NCBI RefSeq assembly: GCF_024305035.1
Contig: NZ_JAMWZB010000018.1
Location: 1 to 64,000, forward strand
Direction of reading: 5' to 3'
DNA: 64,000 nt
Source: Algoriphagus sp.
GTDB lineage: Bacteria; Bacteroidota; Bacteroidia; Cytophagales; Cyclobacteriaceae
Position 1 is the first letter of the stretch. Each line of letters opens with the position of its first letter. A program made the position numbers and the translations under genes. The notes beneath the pieces are model-generated. The model was not told the origin of the DNA and made no database searches. It worked only from the letters and a program-made list of their open reading frames with translations. Shown piece by piece: positions 54,101-61,798 of this stretch.

Positions 54101-54300
54101 GCGTTAATGGAATACTTACCGTCCACATCTGTGGTCGTACCGGTCTGGGTGGTTTTGTCCAGAACTGTTACTCCGGGAAGGGGTAAGCCATCTCCGGAGC
54201 TAGTGACTGTACCTGTCACTACGCGATTTTGAGAGAAAGCTTCGAAACTCACGAGTAGAATCAGCGCTAACCCCCATAAGAAAGATAGAATTTTTCTCAT
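51175..54300 (-). CDS. SusC/RagA TonB-dependent receptor
   Basis: A 1041-residue outer-membrane protein. It has a signal peptide (FLWGLALILLVSFEAFSQ), then an N-terminal carboxypeptidase-regulatory-like domain (VVTGTVTSSGDGLPLPGVTV), plug domain (VSVLKGNAAAALYGARAANGVILITTKSG near 225) and a beta barrel ending LSANF. No TonB box beyond the family standard is evident. SusC/SusD complexes import oligosaccharides across the outer membrane. With GH18 and ROK genes next door, a chitin or GlcNAc-type substrate is the likely cargo. Confidence 0.95.
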   Translation of the reverse strand: MRKILSFLWGLALILLVSFEAFSQNRVVTGTVTSSGDGLPLPGVTVLDKTTQTGTTTDVDGKYSINATTNSVLVFSFIGFEAQEIVVGNQSIIDVAMGEDISDLSEVVVTAFGMERDQKSLGYSVTQVGGDKFTESRAINFGNALSGKVAGVNVTPPATGAAGSTRVVIRGGSSLTGNDQPLYVVNGIPIESGNLGNAGMWGGNDSGDGLSSINPDDIENISVLKGNAAAALYGARAANGVILITTKSGAQRTGIGVSVNSNITFDRVWDQTNFQRQYGPGIDGRRPTTQDEALNTGNNGWGAAYDGVPSVQFDGVQRPYAFTGEQLSDFFETSYTWNNSVALDGGNEKANYRFSFSDLDNKDIVPNAGFKRRVVNANINGKHGKFTLAATGQYSNQFAKNRPRLSDSPGNANFAMLVRPGNLPLDVMRGTTDKPGALEDGTELRYQSNVFQTNPYWAAYQFFREDETNRFLGNMSLKYDITDWLYVQGRIGLDFQSRVDRTSEPYGTAYKPLGDYNLTERTIREDNADLFIGFNKTFGDFDVDGFIGGNRMRRTAESLRGGGNDLVVPFFSSVNNVRAPSITYGFSEYGINSYFGSANVGYKNMIFLNATARQDQFSTLSPENSKLFYPSLGLSAVISDMVTLPDVITFAKIRGSWGEAGGGAPNPYALNLTYGLVGAGHLGANLGQINNGSIPNENLGPYRSSEYEIGADLRFFDNRVGLDIAYYNRTTRSDILATGISATSGFGSTTVNIGELNNRGIEMLLNVTPIARAVRWDLSFNFANNISEVLSLGTNAAGEPIDFINLGQSRLMRENIRHIVGYPLGMIAGYKHLQVDGQPVYDANGFPVTTQGFETIAEGRHPISAGLSNTVTWKGFRLYALIDIRQGGHMVSGTNYFAYNNGLHEETLIGRDGSLTVSGVTANGEANTWTIPANPNNPAEYLIDQYWQRYAMVTENIVYDASFAKLREFSFGYTFPSAITSKTPFNNLSLSVVGRNLALLWSNIPNVDPESAYAVDGNSQGLEYFGLPTNRSFGFNLSANF

Positions 54301-54858
54301 AGTTGGAAATAAATGGTTTGAATTAAGTTGAATTGGAAATCCGGGAAAACCCGGTTAGGGTATGTTAAAACTGGGCACTTTCTTTTTGCATGAAATTTGG
54401 TTTAATGAACAAAACTTAGTCTTTATATCCGGTAAACAACTGATCAGCCTCCCCTTAATTTGGCGATCAGACCAATGGCATTATTCTATTCGGGTAAAGC
54501 TAAAGATTTCAAAAATCTTTCAAAAACAATTCTATGATTTTTTTATACAAAAAACTGATTCTTTTTTAATTTTTTTTTAAAAGTTACAAAACTAGTATCT
54601 TATTTTTTTACTTAACTCGAATTCTTCATGAACATTTTTGACCCCAAGGCCTAATTTAATTCAAAAAAACTCAAGTCTTTACGGGACTTTAACCATTTTT
54701 ATTCATGTTTATTTTAAAAAAACAAAATTATTTCCTGAAAAGAGTAAAAATTGGATCTATTACTTTTAAATAATTTTGAATCCTTTAAAAAGGGTTTTTC
54801 GCCACTTAAAAAAAAACCGCTCCTTTTTTGAGGAGCGGCTTGGTATCAATTGGCTTGC
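54301..54858. promoter_or_regulatory. Gene-free AT-rich interval upstream of susC with possible promoter
   Basis: About 560 bases without a credible gene. On the minus strand TTG at 54439-54437 is followed after 18 bases by TAAGTTTTG (54418-54410), one base longer than the consensus minus-7 box, 110 bases upstream of the susC ATG. That leaves room for a leader. No sigma/anti-sigma genes or hybrid sensor are adjacent, so regulation of the locus is not visible here. Confidence 0.35.
54808..54840 (-). terminator. Rho-independent terminator of glnN
   Basis: Arms CCGCTCCT (54817-54824) and AGGAGCGG (54831-54838) are perfect complements, followed on the minus strand by a run of nine T residues (54816-54808). 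It lies about 20 bases past the glutamine synthetase stop. Confidence 0.9.
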
Positions 54859-57021
54859 TTATCGAATGAAGAGCATTTCACGGTATTTGACCAGTGGCCA
54901 AAGTTCATCGTCCACGAGTAACTCCAGCTTATCGACCGCATATCGGATTTTATCAAAGAAGGCTTCTTTGACCTCTGTTTGATATCCTTTTGCACGCTTG
55001 ATGATGTCTTCCTCTTTATTGAGTTGACGACGCGCGTCGATCATGGCGGTCACGTTGGACTTCACCGCTTCTATATGACGGGACACATCCTTGATCGTTT
55101 CAATTGCGGCGGAATTATCCAATCCCAGACCTTTTAAGCCATTGGCATTTTCGATCAACTTGTTTTGGTAAGAAATTGCCGTAGGGATGATATGGTTGAG
55201 AGCCAAATCCCCCATTACCCGGCTTTCGATCTGTACTTTTTTAATGAAGTCCTCCAACATGATTTCGTGTCTTGCAGTGACTTCCAAGGGATTCATCACA
55301 TGATGTCGCTCGAATAGCGCTTGCACCTCTTTTTTCTCGTACACATCGAGTGCTTCAGGAGTAGACTTCAAGTTGGCTAAGCCACGCTTCTGTGCTTCTT
55401 TTTCCCACTCTTCGGAGTAACCGTCACCCTCAAATCGGACTTTTTTAGACTCCTTAATGTATTTTCTAAGCACATTGACAATCGCAATTTTCTTTTCTTT
55501 GCCACCGTTCATCTCCTTTTCGATGTCCTTGGTCAATTGCTTCAGTGTTTCAGCAACGATGACATTAAGCACGGTCATCGGACCAGCCACATTGGCATGG
55601 GAACCGACAGCGCGGAACTCAAACTTATTTCCGGTGAAGGCAAATGGAGAGGTTCTGTTTCGATCGGTATTATCCAAGATGATTTCTGGGATTTTAGAAA
55701 TTCCCAGCTTCATGTACATGTTATCCCCTTTCTCGATTTTGATGTTGCCGTTTTTCTCCAACTCATCCAATACCTCAGTTAAGGTAGCACCAAGGAAAAC
55801 CGAAATAATGGCTGGCGGAGCCTCATTGGCACCCAATCGAAAATCATTTCCTGCTGAAGCAATGCTGGCTCGCAACAATCCTGCATGATCGTACACGGCT
55901 TTAACGGTAGCCACCAGGAAGGTTAAAAACTGCAGGTTTTCCCGGGCGGAATTACTAGGCTGAAATAAATTCACTCCGGTATCTGTGATCAAGGACCAGT
56001 TGTTGTGCTTTCCTGATCCGTTTACTCCTGCAAAAGGCTTTTCGTGGAACAACACCTTCAAATCATGCTTCTCAGCAACCTTATCCATCACATCCATCAA
56101 TAATTGATTGTGATCGGTTGCCTTGTTGATTTCTTCGTAAATCGGCGCAACTTCGAATTGTCCGGGAGCTACCTCATTGTGACGGGTGGCTACTGGAATA
56201 CCCAATTTGAGGGCTTCGATTTCGAAATCCATCATGAAGTTTTTTACCCGGGTAGGAATGGATCCAAAATAATGATCCTCCAACTGCTGTCCTCGTGCCG
56301 GATTATGTCCAAATACGGATCTTCCTGCCATGACTAAATCGGGTCGGGCGGAAAACAAAGCCTTATCGATCACAAAATATTCCTGCTCTACGCCAAGTGA
56401 AGCCGAAACTTTACGCACATTGCGGTCAAAAAGCTGACAGATCGGCAAAGCCGCTTCATTGATCGCTTCCATGGACTTTAACAAAGGTGTCTTGTAGTCA
56501 AGCGCCTCTCCGGTGAATGACACAAAGATCGTTGGAATACAAAGGGTTTTTTCAAATATGAAAATGGGGGAAGAAGGATCCCAGGCAGTGTATCCTCTGG
56601 CCTCAAAAGTAGATCGAATGCCTCCATTGGGAAAAGAAGAAGCATCCGGCTCCTGCTGAACCAATGCAGAACCTTTGAATTTTTCCAAGCCTGCATGCGC
56701 ATCAAAAAAGGAATCATGCTTTTCGGCAGTGGATCCGGTTAAAGGTTGAAACCAGTGTGTGTAGTGCGTAACACCTTTGGATAAAGCCCAAGTCTTTACA
56801 GCGGATGCTACTTCTTCTGCAGTGGCGGTATCGATTTTGGTTCCCTTATCGATAGCCTCCATGATTTTTTTGTACACCGAGGGTGCCAAAGACTGCTTCA
56901 TCTGATCACCGCCAAAAACGTTGACCCCGAAGAAGTCTGAAATTTTAGGAGAAGGAGGAGTCACCTGAACTCGCTGTCTTGCCTGTACCATGGACAGGGC
57001 TTGTTGTCTTAGTGTTGCCAT
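54859..57021 (-). CDS. glnN: Glutamine synthetase type III
   Basis: A 720-residue enzyme, the large GSIII form typical of Bacteroidota and cyanobacteria (about 700-730 residues). KISDFFGVNVFG near 25 and KGVTHYTHWFQPLTG near 79 are family-specific. The core catalytic segments VASLGVEQEYFVIDK near 205, KPFAGVNGSGKHNNWS near 330 and RNRTSPFAFTGNKFEFRAVGS near 447 carry the Glu/His/Asn/Arg ligands. Makes glutamine from glutamate, ammonia and ATP; glutamine is also the nitrogen donor for the AsnB-like enzymes of this window, though no link is implied. Likely monocistronic. Confidence 0.96.
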   Translation of the reverse strand: MATLRQQALSMVQARQRVQVTPPSPKISDFFGVNVFGGDQMKQSLAPSVYKKIMEAIDKGTKIDTATAEEVASAVKTWALSKGVTHYTHWFQPLTGSTAEKHDSFFDAHAGLEKFKGSALVQQEPDASSFPNGGIRSTFEARGYTAWDPSSPIFIFEKTLCIPTIFVSFTGEALDYKTPLLKSMEAINEAALPICQLFDRNVRKVSASLGVEQEYFVIDKALFSARPDLVMAGRSVFGHNPARGQQLEDHYFGSIPTRVKNFMMDFEIEALKLGIPVATRHNEVAPGQFEVAPIYEEINKATDHNQLLMDVMDKVAEKHDLKVLFHEKPFAGVNGSGKHNNWSLITDTGVNLFQPSNSARENLQFLTFLVATVKAVYDHAGLLRASIASAGNDFRLGANEAPPAIISVFLGATLTEVLDELEKNGNIKIEKGDNMYMKLGISKIPEIILDNTDRNRTSPFAFTGNKFEFRAVGSHANVAGPMTVLNVIVAETLKQLTKDIEKEMNGGKEKKIAIVNVLRKYIKESKKVRFEGDGYSEEWEKEAQKRGLANLKSTPEALDVYEKKEVQALFERHHVMNPLEVTARHEIMLEDFIKKVQIESRVMGDLALNHIIPTAISYQNKLIENANGLKGLGLDNSAAIETIKDVSRHIEAVKSNVTAMIDARRQLNKEEDIIKRAKGYQTEVKEAFFDKIRYAVDKLELLVDDELWPLVKYREMLFIR

Positions 57022-57199
57022 TTCTACAATATGTGGTTTAATATTACCCCAGCAAAAATAGAAAAATACTTGTAAATTTTGCTTTCTGGATTTTTTTTGA
57101 GCCTATTTTTTCGAAAAATTACACTTTTTCTAAAAAATTATGGTGAAAATTCACCCAAATGATGAAAAAACATGCGATTTGAGGTCGAAAATTGGAAAA

Positions 57200-57229
57200 T
57201 TGAAAACAAGTAGAGATTGCTTACCTTTG
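57200..57229 (+). promoter_or_regulatory. Promoter of mtaB
   Basis: TTG (57200-57202), a 19-base spacer and TACCTTTG (57222-57229) match the Bacteroidota housekeeping promoter exactly. The minus-7 box is identical to that of the locus regulator at 35231. Transcription would start near 57235, about 20 bases before the GTG start. Confidence 0.75.
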
Positions 57230-57255
57230 TGTCCTTGTAATCAAGAGGAAATTAA

Positions 57256-58581
57256 GTGAAAAAAGTAGCCTTTTATACCCTGGGATGTAAGTTGAATTTC
57301 TCCGAGACGTCCACGATCAGTCGCCAATTCGAAGATCGCGGCTTTCAGAAAGTGGATTTTCAGGAAAATCCCGACATTTTCATCATCAACACCTGCTCGG
57401 TCACCGAAAATGCGGACAAAAAATGTAAGAAAATCGTCAAAGAGGCTAAAAAAATATCCCCTAATTCTTATGTGGCCATCATTGGCTGCTATGCCCAGTT
57501 AAAACCCCGTGAAATTTCAGAAATCAAAGGCGTAGATGCGGTATTGGGTGCTGCGGAGAAATTTAGACTCCATGAGCTGTTGGGTGATTTTGCCAAAGAG
57601 CAGGAAGCCAAAGTGCTGGCCAGTGAAATCACCGAAGCCAAGACCTTTACGAATGCCTATTCGATCCATGATCGCACCCGTACGTTTTTAAAAGTCCAAG
57701 ATGGGTGCAATTATGGCTGTGCGTTCTGTACGATTCCTTTAGCCCGGGGAAAAAGCCGGAGTAATACCATCGCCTCGGTTTTGGAGTCCGCCTGGGAAAT
57801 TGCGCAAACTGAGGTCAAAGAGGTCGTGCTTACCGGAGTGAACATCGGTGATTTTGGAATCGTGGACGGAAAGCGCCAAGAACGCTTTGCTGATTTGGTG
57901 TTTGCTCTCGATGAAGTGGATGGAATCGATCGATTTCGGATCTCTTCCATCGAGCCCAATCTGTTAACCAACGAAATCATTGCCTTTGCTGCTACTTCCA
58001 AGCGCTTTGTACCGCATTTTCATGTACCCCTTCAGTCGGGTTCAAACACTATTCTTCGAAAAATGGGTCGGCGCTACTTGCGGGAACTTTACGTAGACCG
58101 AGTCAGCAAAATCAAAACCCTGATGCCGCAGGCCTGTATCGGAGTCGATGTGATTGTGGGATTTCCGGGAGAAACCGATGAATTGTTTTTAGAAACCTAC
58201 CATTTCCTCAATGAATTGGACATCTCCTACCTCCACGTGTTCACCTACTCAGAGCGTGCCAATACCCGTGCCGCTGAAATGGAAGAAGTGGTCCCGATGA
58301 AAACCCGTAATGAGCGTTCCAAAATGCTTCGAATCCTTTCCGAGAAAAAGCGCCGCCAGTTTTACGAACAAAACTTGGGTAAAACCTTTACTGTGCTTTT
58401 TGAAGAGGATGTGGTCGATGGAAAAATGCACGGCTTTACCGAAAACTACATCCGTGTGGCCGCCAAATACGACCCTATGCTGATCAATGAAACTAAGTTG
58501 GTTACCTTGGATAGCATCAATGAAGCTGGAAATGTGGAAGTGTTGGAGCCGGAGATGGTTTTTGAAAGGCATGAATTTTAG
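57256..58581 (+). CDS. mtaB: tRNA t6A37 methylthiotransferase
   Basis: A 441-residue radical SAM methylthiotransferase with a GTG start. N-terminal UPF0004 domain cysteines are Cys11, Cys47 and Cys78 (FYTLGCKLN, NTCSVT, GCYAQ). The radical SAM cluster motif is CNYGCAFC with Cys151, Cys155 and Cys158. A TRAM-type C-terminal domain follows from about 375. It converts t6A37 to ms2t6A37 in tRNAs reading ANN codons. The stop is TAG. The gene overlaps by a few bases the tail of an opposite-strand toxin relic. Confidence 0.95.
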   Translation: MKKVAFYTLGCKLNFSETSTISRQFEDRGFQKVDFQENPDIFIINTCSVTENADKKCKKIVKEAKKISPNSYVAIIGCYAQLKPREISEIKGVDAVLGAAEKFRLHELLGDFAKEQEAKVLASEITEAKTFTNAYSIHDRTRTFLKVQDGCNYGCAFCTIPLARGKSRSNTIASVLESAWEIAQTEVKEVVLTGVNIGDFGIVDGKRQERFADLVFALDEVDGIDRFRISSIEPNLLTNEIIAFAATSKRFVPHFHVPLQSGSNTILRKMGRRYLRELYVDRVSKIKTLMPQACIGVDVIVGFPGETDELFLETYHFLNELDISYLHVFTYSERANTRAAEMEEVVPMKTRNERSKMLRILSEKKRRQFYEQNLGKTFTVLFEEDVVDGKMHGFTENYIRVAAKYDPMLINETKLVTLDSINEAGNVEVLEPEMVFERHEF

Positions 58582-58865
58582 GACCAATTAGCCGAATTTC
58601 CAGCAGTGGGGAATATACCTAAAACTACAACTCTCCTTTCTTCTGGGACAAAAGGAATGGAAACTGGGAATTTGGTGAAGAAAGCAAATCTAAACCTCTT
58701 AGAATGAACTTGGTATGAATGGGGAGAAATTTTAACTTGATTTTTCTTGCTAAAAGCATCCTCCACAAATTTATCCCCAAGCCCAAGCATTTTACCTTCC
58801 TACCAGGCTAAAATCTCCTTCAGGTCAATTTCAGCCTCAGGCATAAGTAAAACCTGATCGTTCAT
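58578..58865 (-). pseudogene. RelE/ParE-type toxin gene broken by an amber codon
   Basis: Starting at ATG 58865, codons read MPEAEIDLKEILAW, then TAG (codon 22), then GKMLGLGDKFVEDAFSKKN, SPHSYQVHSKRFRFAFFTKFPVSIPFV and RVVVLGIFPTAGNSANW. This is the complete ParE/RelE toxin layout (PEAexDLxEIxxWYE, GLGDkF, FP-y-I-F, VxVLxIfhtxRNPxxW) with the amber where a Tyr usually stands. An internal Met at 58790 could only yield a headless fragment. The gene 79 bases upstream is a plausible antitoxin. The toxin is probably inactive, unless amber read-through occurs. Confidence 0.7.
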
Positions 58866-58944
58866 TTAACTTACATTTTCAAACCCGCTTTTACTTCATC
58901 TGTTTATAATTTGTTTTTTATCGGTCAGATGGAATCTCGCAAAT

Positions 58945-59178
58945 CTAATCATCCCGGTGTGTGACGGGTACTTCATGCTCGATTTCATCCAATAATTTTC
59001 CTTCGTTCGGATTCTTGATAGGACGCTCCGATCGAATTTCTAGTTTTTCCAATTGCTCCCTGGCAAGATCGTTCAGCTGATCTTTGGGCAACAAAATCGA
59101 ATAGGCGAGTTTCAAGAGCTCCTTATCTGCACCATCTATCAATTGGTGCAATTCTTTTTGAATTACTGCCTTATCCAT
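58945..59178 (-). CDS. Probable antitoxin of a ParE-type module
   Basis: A 77-residue acidic protein: AVIQKELHQLIDGADKELLKLAYSIL then a charged, proline-containing tail (KNPNEGKLLDEIEHEVPVTHRDD). The helical N-terminus (KKELHxLID..D..LL..Y.IL) matches the addiction-module antitoxins that usually precede RelE/ParE toxins in Bacteroidota. It reads into the broken toxin gene. Identification depends on that neighbour and on the pattern; the tail is unusual. With the toxin dead, the antitoxin may be drifting. Confidence 0.55.
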   Translation of the reverse strand: MDKAVIQKELHQLIDGADKELLKLAYSILLPKDQLNDLAREQLEKLEIRSERPIKNPNEGKLLDEIEHEVPVTHRDD

Positions 59179-59571
59179 ACACGATTACTACTACCAAAAT
59201 TCTCGTAAATTCTAGCATACATATTTTTTTTAAAATGCTTAGATTGCTTCGAACTCGATTCGAAGGTCAAGTCCCCTATTTTTACCTAGTTTTGGCTGAA
59301 CCAGATGCCAATGGATCATACTAGATTCGATTTCGCTCCGAGCCCATTCGTCTTGTTTTAGTGCAGGGAGAGGAAAATGCAGCTCTGCCGTATTTTACTT
59401 TCCCTGCATTACAAAGTTTAAACTCAGAGGCAGAGCGAAGCCGAGGCCTAATCATTCTACTTTAAGCAATTTCTAAGATTTTCTAATTGTAAAAAGGGAT
59501 GAAACTTTTTCCTCATACTTCCAATCCTAGTATTTTTTCCTAATTTCAACTCAATCAAATTTTGACTTTTT
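59179..59571. other. Gene-free gap before glgB
   Basis: Nearly 400 bases with no credible ORF. A perfect 7-bp dyad (CTTCGAA at 59247-59253, TTCGAAG at 59259-59265) lies about 70 bases upstream of the antitoxin start and could be its operator. A longer hairpin with TGCAGGGA/TCCCTGCA arms lies at about 59361-59412. No promoter is convincing for glgB. Confidence 0.4.
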
Positions 59572-61590
59572 GTGAGCAAAACCTCCTTAGCATTAATCAG
59601 TGATGAGCCTTGGCTGAACGATTTTGCCCCGGCTATCCAAAAGCGTTTAAAAGACTATCAAACGGCCCTTTATCAGATCAATGAATCTCTGGGCAGTATT
59701 TTGGAATTCGCCAATTTCCATGATTATTATGGGGTGCACTTTGAACCGGTCCGGAAGGGTTGGATTTATCGGGAATGGGCCCCGGCAGCTCAGCAACTTT
59801 TTTTAACGGGGGACTTCAACTGGTGGGATAGGGAATCCCACCCCTTGCGAAAAAATCATCGAGGCGACTGGGAGATTTTTCTTCCCTATGCACAGTATAA
59901 AGACACCTTCACCCATCAAAGCCGCATCAAAGTTCGGGTGATCGATGCACAAGGCCGGGATCTGGATCGGATTCCCGCTTATATCCGACGGGTGGTTCAG
60001 GACGAAAAAACCCATGATTTCACCGGCCAGCTTTGGTTTCCTCAAGAAAAATTCACTTGGACTGATCGGTATTTTTCACTGGAAGCAATCGCTCAAATGC
60101 CCCTGATCTACGAATGTCATGTGGGTATGGCTCAGGAAAAACTGGGAGTTGGAACCTATCGGGAATTCGAGGAACTCATTCTCCCTCGGATCAAAAAAGG
60201 AGGATACAATGCCATCCAACTGATGGCGGTCATGGAACATCCCTATTACGGATCCTTTGGTTACCATGTATCTAATTTCTTTGCCCCTTCTTCCCGCTTT
60301 GGTACTCCTGAGGAACTCAAATCCTTGATCAATACTGCCCACCAAATGGGTATTGCCGTAATTATGGACATCGTTCACTCTCATGCAGTCAAAAATGTTA
60401 ATGAAGGGCTAAATGAATTTGATGGAACGGATCATCAGTACTTCCACCCTGGAGATCGTGGCTATCATGAAGGATGGGATTCCAAACTCTTTGATTATGG
60501 CAAATGGGAAGTACAGCAGTTTTTGCTCTCCAATATCCGCTATTGGCTGGAAGAATTTCATTTCGACGGCTTTCGCTTTGATGGGGCCACCTCCATGCTC
60601 TACCATCATCATGGCCATGTGTCTTTCGATTCGGCAGACAAATACTTCGATGAAGGCGTAGATGAAGCAGCCCTCCGTTATTTCCAACTGGCCAATACGC
60701 TGATTCATCAATTGAAGCCTCATGCGATTTCCATCGCTGAAGAAGTCAGCGGGATGCCGGGACTCTGCCGAAATATCGAGGACGGAGGGATCGGTTTTGA
60801 TTTCCGACTGGCTATGGGAATACCGGACTTCTGGATCAAAACACTCAAACACAAAACCGATGAACAGTGGGATCTTTTTGAGCTTTGGCATGAACTGAGC
60901 AATCGCCCCAAGAAAGAAAAATCCATCGCCTATGCCGAAAGTCATGATCAGGCTCTAGTTGGCGACAAATCCTTAGCCTTCTGGCTGATGGATAAGGAAA
61001 TGTATACCTCCATGTCTGTGCTTGAACAAAATCTGGTCGTGGATAGAGGCATTGCCTTACACAAAATGATCCGCATGATTACGCTTTCGCTTGGCGGAGA
61101 AGGGTATTTGAATTTTATCGGAAATGAATTTGGTCATCCTGAATGGGTGGATTTTCCACGTGAGGGGAATAATTGGAGCTATCAGTATGCAAGACGGCAA
61201 TGGTCACTCGTGGATGCTGAACATTTGCGGTATAGCCAACTCAATGCCTGGGATCAGGCGATGATCGAGCTGGTCAGCAAGCATCAAGTCTTGAAAGCTC
61301 CTCACGGAGAGCAGCTCTATCTGGAGCCGGATAAGAAAATTTTGGCCTATGAACGAGGCGGTTTAGTTTTTGTCTACTCATTCCATCCTACTGAGTCATA
61401 TTTTGGTTTTCCGATCCGGATGCCGGAATCGGGCAGCTACCAGATTTTGCTTCATTCCGATCAAAAAAAGTTTGGTGGGTTTGAACGCTTGGACCCTACT
61501 GTAAATTATCAAACAGATCAGGATCATACTGTAGCCCTCTACCTCCCCAATCGTGTAGTGATGGTGATGAAAAAAGGGAATAAAAAGTAA
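59572..61590 (+). CDS. glgB: Glycogen branching enzyme, eukaryotic type (GH13_8-like)
   Basis: A 672-residue enzyme with a GTG start. An N-terminal CBM48-like region (YREWAPAAQQLFLTGDFNWWDRESH near 64) precedes the GH13 barrel. The catalytic residues are Asp337 in GFRFDGATSM, Glu390 in IAEEVSGMP and Asp459 in YAESHDQALVG. The sequences MLYHHHG, EEVSGMP and YAESHDQAL are those of eukaryotic-type branching enzymes rather than the proteobacterial GlgB. It makes alpha-1,6 branches in glycogen. No other glycogen genes are beside it. Confidence 0.9.
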   Translation: MSKTSLALISDEPWLNDFAPAIQKRLKDYQTALYQINESLGSILEFANFHDYYGVHFEPVRKGWIYREWAPAAQQLFLTGDFNWWDRESHPLRKNHRGDWEIFLPYAQYKDTFTHQSRIKVRVIDAQGRDLDRIPAYIRRVVQDEKTHDFTGQLWFPQEKFTWTDRYFSLEAIAQMPLIYECHVGMAQEKLGVGTYREFEELILPRIKKGGYNAIQLMAVMEHPYYGSFGYHVSNFFAPSSRFGTPEELKSLINTAHQMGIAVIMDIVHSHAVKNVNEGLNEFDGTDHQYFHPGDRGYHEGWDSKLFDYGKWEVQQFLLSNIRYWLEEFHFDGFRFDGATSMLYHHHGHVSFDSADKYFDEGVDEAALRYFQLANTLIHQLKPHAISIAEEVSGMPGLCRNIEDGGIGFDFRLAMGIPDFWIKTLKHKTDEQWDLFELWHELSNRPKKEKSIAYAESHDQALVGDKSLAFWLMDKEMYTSMSVLEQNLVVDRGIALHKMIRMITLSLGGEGYLNFIGNEFGHPEWVDFPREGNNWSYQYARRQWSLVDAEHLRYSQLNAWDQAMIELVSKHQVLKAPHGEQLYLEPDKKILAYERGGLVFVYSFHPTESYFGFPIRMPESGSYQILLHSDQKKFGGFERLDPTVNYQTDQDHTVALYLPNRVVMVMKKGNKK

Positions 61591-61702
61591 GGGAAGGGTG
61601 TTTAGCTCTAGCGTATTATTCTTGATTTCTGTTGAAGCGATAAATAGGCAAATTAAATTTAGGCTGATTTATGGAAATACAGAATCAAAAAAATAGACTA
61701 AA

Positions 61703-61717
61703 CGTGAATAACTCACG
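61703..61717. promoter_or_regulatory. Dyad operator-like site 1 upstream of the RloA-like gene
   Basis: CGTGA-N5-TCACG is a perfect 5-bp inverted repeat. It shares CGTGAAT and the CACG end with a second site 73 bases downstream. The pair flanks the likely promoter region of the ATPase gene. Confidence 0.5.
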
Positions 61718-61775
61718 CCTATATTCTTTTATTTAAGATATTTTCTTGAAATTTGAAATTTTAGGCTTATATTAG

Positions 61776-61790
61776 CGTGAATTTTACACG
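61776..61790. promoter_or_regulatory. Dyad operator-like site 2, adjacent to the RloA-like start
   Basis: CGTGAATTTTACACG repeats site 1 with a few changes (CGTG/CACG arms). It ends 8 bases before the ATG, where a bound repressor would block translation initiation or transcription. Confidence 0.5.
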
Positions 61791-61798
61791 GAAAAATT

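Noticed and set aside
57053..57060. Minus-7 box for glnN (TATTTTTG on the minus strand)
   Set aside because: No minus-33 TTG at 18-22 bases; too weak to list as a promoter.
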